Source of the DNA: an uncultured Clostridia bacterium
Lineage (GTDB): Bacteria > Bacillota > Clostridia > TANB77 > CAG-508
Assembly: GCA_949077355.1 (NCBI GenBank)
Contig: CARUQW010000002.1
Span: 1-45,206, forward strand
Direction: 5' to 3'
Length of the DNA: 45,206 nt
In this document: one piece after another, positions 26,831 through 34,835 of the stretch
How the letters are laid out: each line of letters starts with the position of its first letter
Position numbering within the stretch: the first letter of the stretch is position 1
The notes under the pieces: model-generated
Told to the model about the DNA's origin: nothing
Seen by the model: only the letters and a program-made list of their open reading frames with translations
The model's database searches: none
Position numbers and translations under genes: made by a program

Positions 26831-26918
26831 AGGAAATGGAGAAACCACAAACGTGGTTTGCCTCAAGATAAATGTTTAACACATCTAACTCGGCAAAGTT
26901 TTACAGATGTGTTTTTTT
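26831..26918 (+). ncRNA. Putative antitoxin RNA of a type I toxin-antitoxin module
   Basis: Predicted transcript of about 88 bases from the consensus promoter to a terminator (AACACATCT at 26878-26886 with AGATGTGTT at 26905-26913, then T-run). The 5' part has a hairpin, AAACCAC-AAAC-GTGGTTT (26842-26859). Its GGAG...AAACCAC can pair with GTGGTTT(G)CCTCC in the toxin leader, and its GCCTC with GAGGC at the toxin ribosome site. It converges on the toxin gene, and the 3' ends can overlap. Confidence 0.7.
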
Positions 26919-26923
26919 ATTGG

Positions 26924-27043
26924 TTATTTTTGTTTGCTAATAATTACAACTAATGCTATAATCAAGGCAAACGTAATGATAGTTACTCCTAAAAGTGCAT
27001 AAAACAATATGTAAATAATGTTTATTAAATATGCTTCTATCAT
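26924..27043 (-). CDS. Small hydrophobic toxin-like peptide (39 residues)
   Basis: ATG at 27043 after a perfect AAGGAGGTG; stop at 26924. The peptide is one membrane helix (LLGVTIITFALIIALVVII) with a short hydrophilic start and a basic end (SKQK), the profile of holin-like/TxpA/Fst type I toxins. The leader can fold CCTCC-AACAA-GGAGG, hiding the ribosome site. Its own promoter is at 27105-27133 and a convergent antisense RNA starts at about 26831. A longer in-frame open frame to 27133 exists but would start inside the promoter. Assignment is by architecture, not by close sequence match. Confidence 0.7.
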   Translation of the reverse strand: MIEAYLINIIYILFYALLGVTIITFALIIALVVIISKQK

Positions 27044-27104
27044 ACGCCTCACCTCCTTGTTGGAGGCAAACCACATCTGCTTATTCTCATTCCCTATGTT
27101 ATCT

Positions 27105-27133
27105 ACTATATAACATTTCGAATTTAAAATCAA
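27105..27133 (-). promoter_or_regulatory. Promoter of the toxin mRNA
   Basis: TTGATT (27128-27133), 17 bases, TATAGT (27105-27110) on the minus strand, giving a leader of about 55 bases. Confidence 0.7.
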
Positions 27134-27167
27134 TATATAACAGTAAAATTTTACATTTTCTCATAAT

Positions 27168-27200
27168 AAAAACTAGACTAGTACAAACTAATCTAGTTTT
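27168..27200 (-). terminator. Terminator of the deacylase gene
   Basis: AAAACTAGATTAGT and ACTAGTCTAGTTTT (minus strand) form a hairpin followed by TTATT. Confidence 0.8.
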
Positions 27201-27207
27201 CTCATTT

Positions 27208-27693
27208 TTATATGGTAATAAATTCAACTTCATGTCCACAATCATCTAAAAATTTTTTCAAATCAGCATAAGTAATTAATACACAAGCTTCATTGGTATT
27301 TGGATGAAAAGCTAACTTATCTTTCTTTTTTAAATCTTTATCTAGTAAAACTTCTACTGTTTTTTCTGGATTATTAATTAATCCCATTGGACTAACATGT
27401 CCTGCTTCTAATCCTAAATGTTTTTGTAATCTTTCTGCAGAACCAAAGCTTAATCTTGTGCTATAAGCTTGTTGTTGAATTTTATCCATACTTGCCTGTT
27501 TGTCTCCACAAAGAATTACTAAAAAATGTCTTTTTCCTTTTTGGTCTCTCAAAAATAAGTTCTTACAAATTTCTGCCCCTTTGAATGTATCTGGATCTAA
27601 ATTATTCATATCTTCTATGGTATAAACAGGTGCATGTTTTACTAGTTCATATCGAATCCCTAATTCATCTAATTTTTTTAATACTTCTTCCAT
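27208..27693 (-). CDS. Prolyl-tRNA editing protein ProX (YbaK family)
   Basis: Free-standing trans-editing deacylase of 161 residues that hydrolyses mischarged Ala- or Cys-tRNA(Pro). The family pattern runs YELVKHAPVYTIEDM (about 15-29), KNLFLRDQKGKRHFLVIL, the lysine in GDKQASMDK, and HVSPMGLINN with the conserved GL. It ends with FHPNTNEACVLI. It is encoded 25 bases downstream of ileS, another tRNA-charging gene. Ala versus Cys preference cannot be told. Confidence 0.88.
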   Translation of the reverse strand: MEEVLKKLDELGIRYELVKHAPVYTIEDMNNLDPDTFKGAEICKNLFLRDQKGKRHFLVILCGDKQASMDKIQQQAYSTRLSFGSAERLQKHLGLEAGHVSPMGLINNPEKTVEVLLDKDLKKKDKLAFHPNTNEACVLITYADLKKFLDDCGHEVEFITI

Positions 27694-27718
27694 TTTGTTT
27701 TGATTCCTTCCTAAAAAT

Positions 27719-30700
27719 TTATTTCACTACTTCCACATCAATATTTAAAGTTTCACCATTAATATTAGTTTCTGTATAAGAATCTTTTTCTTTGTTGTAC
27801 ATTACTTCAACAGCTAAAGTATCATGCTTGATTAATTCTTCATTTTTGCGGATAACTGCTTCTAACATTTCATTTCCAGCAACATAAAGTTTAATCTTAT
27901 CTAATACTTCAAAGCCTTTGTCTTTTCTCATATTTTGAACCTTAGACAAAATTTCTCTGACATATCCTTCTTCTTTCAATTCTGGTGAAATATGAGTATC
28001 TAACACAACACCAATTTCTCCCTCGCCACTGAAAGCAAATCCTTCTTTTCCTTGCATTGTGATAAGCAAATTATCTGCATTTAAAGCAATTTGTGTTTCC
28101 TCTATTTCGATGTATTCAATACCACCATTTTTTACGGTATTAGCTAAATCCATTTGATTTTTTTCACTAATTGCTTGTTTAATTCTTGGAATTAATTTTC
28201 CATATTCTTTTCCTAATACAGGTAAATTTGGTTTAATTTCAAAATTAACATAGTCTGACATTTCTGCTCCTAAGTCAATTTCTTTTACATTTAATTCTTC
28301 TTTTACAATGTCTGCATAGTATGCTGGTAAAGTATCAATTGAGATTAACATTTTAGATAATGGTTGTCTATTTTTAATGTTAGCTACATTTCTTGCTCCA
28401 CGACCAAGTTTTACAATTTTGTAAGCTAAATCCATTTCCATTTCTAAGTCTTTGTTGATTTCATTTTCATTTACTTCTGGCCATAGGCATAAATGAACAC
28501 TTTCAGGAGCTTGGTCATCTAATCCTACTACTAAATTTTGATAAATCTCATCTGCCATAAATGGTACAAATGGTGCCGCTACCTTTATCAAAGTTGTTAA
28601 AACACGATACAATGTGCAATAAGCTCCAATTTTTTCGTCATTTAATTCAGTTAACCAGAATCTTTCCCTGTTTCTGCGTACATACCAATTAGAAAGTTCG
28701 TCTGTGAAACTTTCAATTAATAATGCTGCATTGGTAATATCATAATGTTCTAATTTTTCATCTACTTCCTTTATCAATGTGTTTAGTTTTGAAATAATCC
28801 ATTTATCCATAATATTGTTTGTTTCAAAATTAGCATATTTTAATGGATTGAATTGGTCAATTTCAGCATATAACACATAGAAAGAATACACATTCCATAA
28901 AGTACTTAAAAATCCTCTTTGGGTTTCTTGTACATTATTTAATCCCAATCTTGTTGGAAGCCAAGGTGCACTTACTGTATAAAAATGCCATCTAGTTGCA
29001 TCTGCTCCTACGGTATCTAATAGTTTCATTGGGTCTACACCATTTCCTTTGGATTTAGACATTTTTTGTCCTTTTTCGTCTAATACATGACCTAATACAA
29101 TACAGTTTTCAAATGGTGTTCTACCAAATAACGCTGTTCCAATTGCTGTTAAGGTATAGAACCATCCTCTTGTTTGGTCAACTGCTTCTGAAATAAATCC
29201 TGCTGGGAAGTTGTTGTCAAACATTTCTTTATTTTCAAATGGATAGTGCCATTGTGCAAAAGGCATTGAACCAGAGTCAAACCAACAGTCAATTACTTCT
29301 TTTGCTCGGTGCATTTTTTTACCACATTTCGGACATTTTAAATCTACATTATCAATATATGGTTTGTGTAATTCGATATCTTCTGGTACATCAATTCCCT
29401 TTTCTTTTAATTGTTCAATAGAACCAATACATTCTTGGTGATGACAATTTTCATCTTCGCAAGTCCATACTGGTAATGGTGTTCCCCAATATCTGTCTCT
29501 TGAAATTCCCCAGTCAATTACATTTTCCAAGAATTTTCCAAATCTTCCTGTTCGAATGGTGTCTGGATACCAATTTACTTTATTATTGTTTGCTACCAAT
29601 TCATCTCTTAATTTACTCATAGCAACAAACCAGCTTTCTTTTGGATAATAAAGAAGTGGTGTGTCACATCTCCAACAATGTGGATAAGAGTGTAGATGTT
29701 TTTCTTTGCTAAATAATTTATTTTCTTCTTTTAACCATTTACAAATATCTTCATTGCAATCTCTTACAAATCTTCCAGCCCAAGGTTCTACTTCTTTTAC
29801 AAAGTTTCCTGCTTTATCTACTAAATTGATAAAAGTAATTCCATTTTGTTTTGACACAAGACTATCATCTTCACCATAAGCAGGTGCAATATGAACAATT
29901 CCTGTACCATCATCAAGATTAACATAGTCACCATGAATTACTTCAAAAGCTTTTCCTTCCACTTCACCCCATGGCATTAATCTTTCATATTTCGTTCCTA
30001 ATAATTCTTCTCCTTTAAAAGTTTTAATCACTTCATAAGGTGTTTCTTTTAGGACTGTTTCCATTAAATCTTTTGCTAAAATGTAAGTTTCATATTGTGG
30101 TTCCTCATCTATTCCAATATTAGCCTTTATTTCTGCATATTCATAAGATTTATTTACACAAAGTGCCAAATTTGATGGCAATGTCCATGGTGTTGTTGTC
30201 CAGGCTAAAATATATTTATCTTCATTTACTACTTTGAATTTAGCAATACAAGTTAAATCTTTTACATCTTTATAACCTTGTGCTACTTCATGAGAAGATA
30301 ATGCTGTTCCACATCTTGGGCAATATGGCATAACTTTATGACCTTCATACAAAAGACCTTTATCCCACATTTGTTTTAAAGCCCACCATACAGACTCAAT
30401 GTACTCATTATGATAAGTAACATATGGATTTTCCATATCCACCCAGTATCCTACTTTATTGGTCATTTCTTCCCACATAGAAACATAAGTAAATACACTT
30501 TCTTTACATTCTTTTACAAACTTTTCTACGCCATATTCCTCAATCTGTTCTTTCCCTGAAATACCTAATTTCTTCTCAATTTCAAGTTCCACTGGAAGTC
30601 CATGTGTATCCCATCCAGCTTTACGAATTACTTTGTAGCCTTTCATAACCTTATATCTTGGAATAATATCTTTCATAACCCTTGTTTCAATATGACCAAC

Positions 30701-30865
30701 ATGAGGTTTTCCATTTGCTGTTGGTGGTCCATCATAGAAAGTAAAATATCTTTTTCCTTCATTCATAGCAAAATTCTTTTTAATGATATCTTTTTTCTTC
30801 CAATTTTCAGCAACTTCTTGTTCCATCCCTACGAAACCATTTTTCAATTCTACTTTTTTGTACAT
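27719..30865 (-). CDS. ileS: Isoleucyl-tRNA synthetase
   Basis: Class I synthetase of 1048 residues. The HIGH motif is in GKPHVGHIETR (about 52-62) and KMSKS is in DEKGQKMSKSKGNG. The CP1 editing domain lies between, and zinc-type cysteines occur in PYCPRCGTAL and LKCPKCGKKMH. The length and the GWDTHGLPVELEIEKKLG segment resemble the eukaryote-like IleS2 group, which tends to be insensitive to mupirocin. The whole gene has only one out-of-frame CGG. It sits behind DUF1653 and a T-box leader. Confidence 0.96.
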   Translation of the reverse strand: MYKKVELKNGFVGMEQEVAENWKKKDIIKKNFAMNEGKRYFTFYDGPPTANGKPHVGHIETRVMKDIIPRYKVMKGYKVIRKAGWDTHGLPVELEIEKKLGISGKEQIEEYGVEKFVKECKESVFTYVSMWEEMTNKVGYWVDMENPYVTYHNEYIESVWWALKQMWDKGLLYEGHKVMPYCPRCGTALSSHEVAQGYKDVKDLTCIAKFKVVNEDKYILAWTTTPWTLPSNLALCVNKSYEYAEIKANIGIDEEPQYETYILAKDLMETVLKETPYEVIKTFKGEELLGTKYERLMPWGEVEGKAFEVIHGDYVNLDDGTGIVHIAPAYGEDDSLVSKQNGITFINLVDKAGNFVKEVEPWAGRFVRDCNEDICKWLKEENKLFSKEKHLHSYPHCWRCDTPLLYYPKESWFVAMSKLRDELVANNNKVNWYPDTIRTGRFGKFLENVIDWGISRDRYWGTPLPVWTCEDENCHHQECIGSIEQLKEKGIDVPEDIELHKPYIDNVDLKCPKCGKKMHRAKEVIDCWFDSGSMPFAQWHYPFENKEMFDNNFPAGFISEAVDQTRGWFYTLTAIGTALFGRTPFENCIVLGHVLDEKGQKMSKSKGNGVDPMKLLDTVGADATRWHFYTVSAPWLPTRLGLNNVQETQRGFLSTLWNVYSFYVLYAEIDQFNPLKYANFETNNIMDKWIISKLNTLIKEVDEKLEHYDITNAALLIESFTDELSNWYVRRNRERFWLTELNDEKIGAYCTLYRVLTTLIKVAAPFVPFMADEIYQNLVVGLDDQAPESVHLCLWPEVNENEINKDLEMEMDLAYKIVKLGRGARNVANIKNRQPLSKMLISIDTLPAYYADIVKEELNVKEIDLGAEMSDYVNFEIKPNLPVLGKEYGKLIPRIKQAISEKNQMDLANTVKNGGIEYIEIEETQIALNADNLLITMQGKEGFAFSGEGEIGVVLDTHISPELKEEGYVREILSKVQNMRKDKGFEVLDKIKLYVAGNEMLEAVIRKNEELIKHDTLAVEVMYNKEKDSYTETNINGETLNIDVEVVK

Positions 30866-30893
30866 TTTCTCTCCTCCTATTCATGATTTTTAT

Positions 30894-31139
30894 TTATTTG
30901 TTTAAACTTTCAATTTCTTGTAACTCAAATCTATATTTTTGTTCTACGCTTGGATATTTTTCGTGGTCTACTTCTGATAGAAACATATCATAAGGCCTAG
31001 CATATAATTCGTTGTTTCCATATAGTCCTCGATAGATAACTAATTTTTCTCTTGTTTCACTAAATGTGGCCACATTTTCTACTATGTAATAGTCTCCTTT
31101 AAAGTGTTTGTAAACTCCATTAATTTTTAGTTCTCTCAT
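30894..31139 (-). CDS. DUF1653 protein
   Basis: Small beta-rich protein of 81 residues: GVYKHFKGDYYIVENVA, a central VIYRGLYGNNELYARPYDMF and a terminal KYRFELQEIE. This is the typical DUF1653 layout. It is the first gene after the ileS T-box leader, 28 bases before ileS, so it should be induced by shortage of charged tRNA-Ile. Function unknown. Confidence 0.85.
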   Translation of the reverse strand: MRELKINGVYKHFKGDYYIVENVATFSETREKLVIYRGLYGNNELYARPYDMFLSEVDHEKYPSVEQKYRFELQEIESLNK

Positions 31140-31184
31140 TTTTCTTTCCTCTCTTTCTTCTTTTTTCCTTCTTACTTACCTTAT

Positions 31185-31309
31185 AAAACAAATCAAAATT
31201 AGTATATTGTGCATATTTTATAAATTAAGCAGGGTGATGGCGTACGTTGGTACGTCGAAGTCTGATTAATTTATAAAATATGTGCAAGATGCTGATTTTC
31301 ATTTGTTTT
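31185..31309. repeat. Long inverted repeat H3 in the ileS leader
   Basis: 125-base near-perfect palindrome: AAAACAAAT...TGTGCATATTTTATAAATTA on one side is mirrored with a few changes on the other. GTACG and CGTAC are near the tip. It lies between the T-box terminator and DUF1653, so it would be in the mRNA when the T-box reads through. Confidence 0.8.
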
Positions 31310-31310
31310 A

Positions 31311-31585
31311 ACAAATAAAGCTATTTCAATCCCAACTAATTAATTAGGACGAAATAGCTCTTCATTCCGCGGTACCACCTATTTTAGTAAATTTCTTTAC
31401 TCTCCTCATTTTCCTTTAACGCAGGATTATACGGTTAAACTTAGTTTTTAAATTTCAGTCTAACAGCAAACTAAGGTGATAATAAATAATTTTTACTTAC
31501 CAAATTTTCAGCTTCCTTTGGCTCTCTTAAAAGATATTATATTATTTATCTTGTCCTTACTATCGCTTTTCTCTTTTATTATTGT
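31311..31585 (-). promoter_or_regulatory. T-box riboswitch leader (Ile)
   Basis: The T-box sequence AGGTGGTACCGCGG is at 31367-31380. The terminator pairs AGCTATTTCGTCC (31347-31359) with GGGATTGAAATAGCT, then TTATTTG. Upstream stem I elements are present, with a candidate AUC specifier at 31478-31480. Uncharged tRNA-Ile should stabilise the antiterminator and switch on DUF1653-ileS. Confidence 0.93.
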
Positions 31586-31590
31586 ATAAT

Positions 31591-31618
31591 ATTATACCAT
31601 GTTTTTAAATTTTTGCAA
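31591..31618 (-). promoter_or_regulatory. Promoter of the T-box leader
   Basis: TTGCAA (31613-31618), 16 bases, TATAAT (31591-31596) on the minus strand. Confidence 0.75.
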
Positions 31619-31626
31619 GGCTTTTT

Positions 31627-31672
31627 TTCAAAAAAGATAAGACTTCTTTGTTTATTGAAATCTTATCTTTCT
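31627..31672 (-). terminator. Terminator of the coiled-coil gene
   Basis: AAAGATAAGA (31633-31642) pairs with TCTTATCTTT (31661-31670), with a T-run on the minus strand. Confidence 0.75.
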
Positions 31673-31724
31673 ATTACTATATCTATTACTTCATTTTTTA
31701 CTATATTCATTATTTCACTTCTTA

Positions 31725-32246
31725 CTATACAGCTGTATATTCTCCCATATCAAAATCTTGTTTCCATTTTTCTAAATAATTCAGTCTTGAATTATGGAAA
31801 TCAAGTCTTTTATTATGTGCATACAACAACTTTTTAAATTCTTCATGTTCTAAATCATTGATTCTTTGTTGTGCAAAAATTTTTTCAAACTTAGAATCCA
31901 TATACTCTCTCATTTCTGTGAATTGATTACTAATACTTTTTTGCATGGTGTCTAATACAACTAAAATATCTCTTCTGTCTTTTACTCTACCATCTTCTAA
32001 AGCACTTACTCTTTCGTTAGTATTATCAATTCTTTGGTTTATTTCTTCTAGCTTTTTATCATTATTTTGCCAACGTTTTTCGTTTTCTTGCCAACGTTTT
32101 TCATTTTGCTCCCATCTTTTGTCATTTTCTTCCCAACGTCTTTCATTTTGCTCCCATTTTTTGTCGTTTTCATCCCAACGTCTATCATTTTCAGCTCTAA
32201 ATTCACGTAGTTCCTTTAAAATCAAACTTGCAGTTGCTGTTTCCAT
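31725..32246 (-). CDS. Coiled-coil protein with heptad RW-repeats
   Basis: Protein of 173 residues. The start at 32246 follows GAGGTGGTGATAGA. Residues 20-65 are about seven tandem heptads of the type RW-x-E-N-E-K, continuing into further coiled coil (EINQRIDNTNERVSALEDG and a C-terminal KRLDFHNSRLNYLEKW). No membrane helix or enzyme motif. The repeat is also visible in DNA. Similar proteins are widespread in clostridia and phage but have no established role. Single-gene unit with its own promoter and terminator. Confidence 0.75.
   Translation of the reverse strand: METATASLILKELREFRAENDRRWDENDKKWEQNERRWEENDKRWEQNEKRWQENEKRWQNNDKKLEEINQRIDNTNERVSALEDGRVKDRRDILVVLDTMQKSISNQFTEMREYMDSKFEKIFAQQRINDLEHEEFKKLLYAHNKRLDFHNSRLNYLEKWKQDFDMGEYTAV
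32073..32190 (-). repeat. 21-base tandem repeat inside the coiled-coil gene
   Basis: Near-identical 21-base units (CCAACGTTTTTC or CTCCCATCTTTT types) encode the RW heptads, suggesting recent expansion or contraction by slippage. Confidence 0.8.
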
Positions 32247-32331
32247 TCTATCACCACCTCTCTTTTTAAAAATAATCAAGCTACATTTTAGATTTATACG
32301 TAAAATTCACCTAAAATATATCTTGATTAAT

Positions 32332-32360
32332 ATTTAACCATAAGTTCTATCGTTTGTCAA
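32332..32360 (-). promoter_or_regulatory. Promoter of the coiled-coil gene
   Basis: TTGACA (32355-32360), 17 bases, TTAAAT (32332-32337) on the minus strand. Confidence 0.6.
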
Positions 32361-32364
32361 CACT

Positions 32365-32398
32365 AAAGCAGAAAAAAATACTTTTTTCTGCTTTCTAT
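32365..32398 (-). terminator. Terminator of the pta-ackA-ackA operon
   Basis: AAAGCAGAAAAAA and TTTTTTCTGCTTT form a hairpin 7 bases after the last ackA gene. Confidence 0.8.
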
Positions 32399-32401
32399 TT
32401 A

Positions 32402-33568
32402 TTATTTTACTAATCTTTCTGTTTCTTTTGCAATCATCAACTCTTCATTCGTTGGAATTACATACAATTTCACTTTAGACTCTGGCTTTGAAATTACCTT
32501 TTCTTCACTTCTAATATTATTAGCCTCTACATCAATCTCTACACCCATAAATTTTAATTGCTCACAAATTCCTTTTCTAATGTTAATTTGATTTTCACCA
32601 ATTCCTCCTGTAAAAATAATATAATCCACACCATTCATAGCTACTGCATATTTAGCAATATAACTTGCAATCGCATATTTAAAACTATCTAATGCAATTT
32701 TTGCTCTCTCATTTCCTTCATTTCCTGCTGTTTCAATCTCTCTAAAATCTGGTACCAATCCTGAAATAGCTTGCACACCTGATTGTTTATTTAAAACAGA
32801 TTCCATTTCTTCTGCTGACAAATTTTCTTTTTTCATTAAATATAAAAGAATGGATGGATCTAAATCTCCACATCGTGTTACCATTGGAATTCCACCTAAT
32901 GGTGTTAATCCCATACTAGTGTCTACTGATTTCCCTCCTTCAATAGCACAAATACTAGCCCCTTGTCCTAAGTGACAAGTTACAATCTTCATATCTTCAA
33001 TTGGTTTCTTTTCTATTTCTGCTAATCTTTGGGAAACAAACATATGTGATGTTCCATGAAATCCATATTTTCTGACTCCATATTTTTCATAATATTCATA
33101 TGGGATTGGATAAATATATCTTTCTTTTGAAATGGATTGATGAAAAGCCGTATCAAATACACCTACCATTGGTTTGTTAGGCATTACATTCTTACAAGCT
33201 TCAATTCCTAAAATACAAGCAGGATTATGTAATGGTGCTAAATCTGTACATTCTTTTAGCACTTCAATAACTTTCTCATCAATTACAACTGATTCTGCAA
33301 TTTTCTCTCCTCCATGTACTAAACGATGTCCAATTGCTTCTATTTCATCTAAACTATCAATCACTTTATATTCTGGATTCGTTAATTGTTTTAATGCAAA
33401 TTCAATCGCTTCTGTATGATTGTACGCTGGATTTTCAATTTGCTTTTTCTGTCCTTGTGCTTTGTGGGTAATAAAAGCTTCTTTTTCTCCTAATACTTCC
33501 TCTGTTTCCATATCAATTAATTGATATTTTAATGATGAACTTCCACAGTTTAATACTAATATTTTCAT
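32402..33568 (-). CDS. ackA: Acetate kinase, second copy
   Basis: Makes ATP and acetate from acetyl phosphate, the last step of acetate fermentation. 388 residues with the family start LVLNCGSSSLKYQLI (signature 1), GHRLVHGG, the catalytic-region KYGFHGTSHMFVS and TCHLGQGASICAI. It ends IPTNEELMIAKET. It is clearly a paralogue of the copy directly upstream (33626-34816). One difference is MVTRCGDLDPS where the other has the more usual MGTRSGDLDPS, so it may have diverged in kinetics. Confidence 0.93.
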   Translation of the reverse strand: MKILVLNCGSSSLKYQLIDMETEEVLGEKEAFITHKAQGQKKQIENPAYNHTEAIEFALKQLTNPEYKVIDSLDEIEAIGHRLVHGGEKIAESVVIDEKVIEVLKECTDLAPLHNPACILGIEACKNVMPNKPMVGVFDTAFHQSISKERYIYPIPYEYYEKYGVRKYGFHGTSHMFVSQRLAEIEKKPIEDMKIVTCHLGQGASICAIEGGKSVDTSMGLTPLGGIPMVTRCGDLDPSILLYLMKKENLSAEEMESVLNKQSGVQAISGLVPDFREIETAGNEGNERAKIALDSFKYAIASYIAKYAVAMNGVDYIIFTGGIGENQINIRKGICEQLKFMGVEIDVEANNIRSEEKVISKPESKVKLYVIPTNEELMIAKETERLVK

Positions 33569-33625
33569 TTTTAAATCTTCCTTTCTTTTTAGTTGCCATT
33601 TAAATCCGGAACTGTTGGCAACTTT

Positions 33626-34816
33626 TTATTTTACTAATTTTAAAGTTTCTCTTGCTATCATCAATTCTTCATTGGTTGGAATGGTATAAATTTTCACTCT
33701 TGAGTCTGAAGCTGATAATTCTGCTTCTTCTCCTCTTATTTGATTTTTTTCTTCATCCATTTTAACTCCTAAAAATTCTAGTTGCTGGCAAATTGCATTT
33801 CGTGATATAGGTCCTTTTTCTCCTACTCCAGCCGTGAAAGTCAATACATCTATACCACCCATTGCTACGGCACATCTTGCTACATAACAAGCTACTAAAT
33901 AATGATATACATCCAAAGATAATTGTGCTTGTTTTCCCCCTGATAAGGCTTCTGTTTCAATATCTCTAAAATCTACTGACACACCTGATATTCCATAAAC
34001 TCCTGATTCTTTGTTTAAAATAAAATTCATGTCATCTGCTGATAAGTTTTCTTTTTGCATTAAATAAGTAAGGATGGATGGATCTAAATCACCACTTCTA
34101 GTTCCCATAGGAATTCCACCCAATGGTGTTAATCCCATACTCGTTTCTACAGATTTTCCATCTTTAATGGCACACACACTACATCCTTGCCCCAAATGAC
34201 AATTTACTATTTTTAAGTCTTTGCTATCTTTTCCCATGATTTCAGCAACTCTATGAGAAACATATTGATGTGATGTTCCATGAAATCCATATTTTCTAAT
34301 AGCATATTTTTCATAATACTTATAAGGAATGGGATACATATATTTTTCCTTTGCTATGGTTTGATGAAAGGCAGTATCAAATACTGCTACCATTTTCATA
34401 TTAGGCACTATTTTTTTGCAAGCCTCAATTCCTAAAATACATGCTGGATTATGTAATGGTGCCAAGTCAGAACATTTTTTTATTTCTTCAATCACTTCAT
34501 TTGTTATGATAACAGAATCACTAAATTTTTCTCCGCCGTGTACCACTCTATGACCAATTCCTGCTAATTCTCCTAAGTCTTTTAATACACCATAGTTTTC
34601 ATTGGTTAACCTATTTAAGACAAAATCAATTGCCTTTTCATGGTTTTTAGCTGGATGCTCAAATTTATGTGCTACTCCATTTACTTTGTGTGTTAGAAAA
34701 GAATTTGGTTGTCCAATTCTCTCAAAATATCCTTTTGCTAACATTTCTTCTGTTTCCATATCAATTAATTGATATTTTAATGATGAACTTCCTGAATTTA
34801 GAACTAAAATTTTCAT
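33626..34816 (-). CDS. ackA: Acetate kinase, first copy
   Basis: 396 residues. ATG at 34816 after AAGGAGG; the longer frame upstream is not used because it overlaps pta. It has the canonical LVLNSGSSSLKYQLI, GHRVVHGGEKFSDS, RKYGFHGTSHQYVS and GGIPMGTRSGDLDP, so this is the copy most like standard AckA. With pta directly upstream it converts acetyl-CoA to acetate and ATP. Confidence 0.95.
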   Translation of the reverse strand: MKILVLNSGSSSLKYQLIDMETEEMLAKGYFERIGQPNSFLTHKVNGVAHKFEHPAKNHEKAIDFVLNRLTNENYGVLKDLGELAGIGHRVVHGGEKFSDSVIITNEVIEEIKKCSDLAPLHNPACILGIEACKKIVPNMKMVAVFDTAFHQTIAKEKYMYPIPYKYYEKYAIRKYGFHGTSHQYVSHRVAEIMGKDSKDLKIVNCHLGQGCSVCAIKDGKSVETSMGLTPLGGIPMGTRSGDLDPSILTYLMQKENLSADDMNFILNKESGVYGISGVSVDFRDIETEALSGGKQAQLSLDVYHYLVACYVARCAVAMGGIDVLTFTAGVGEKGPISRNAICQQLEFLGVKMDEEKNQIRGEEAELSASDSRVKIYTIPTNEELMIARETLKLVK

Positions 34817-34835
34817 ACAAGTTCCTCCTTTTTCA

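Noticed and set aside
26924..27133. 69-residue version of the toxin-like protein
   Set aside because: The longer start lies inside the -35 box of the toxin promoter and has no ribosome site; the ATG at 27043 has a perfect one.
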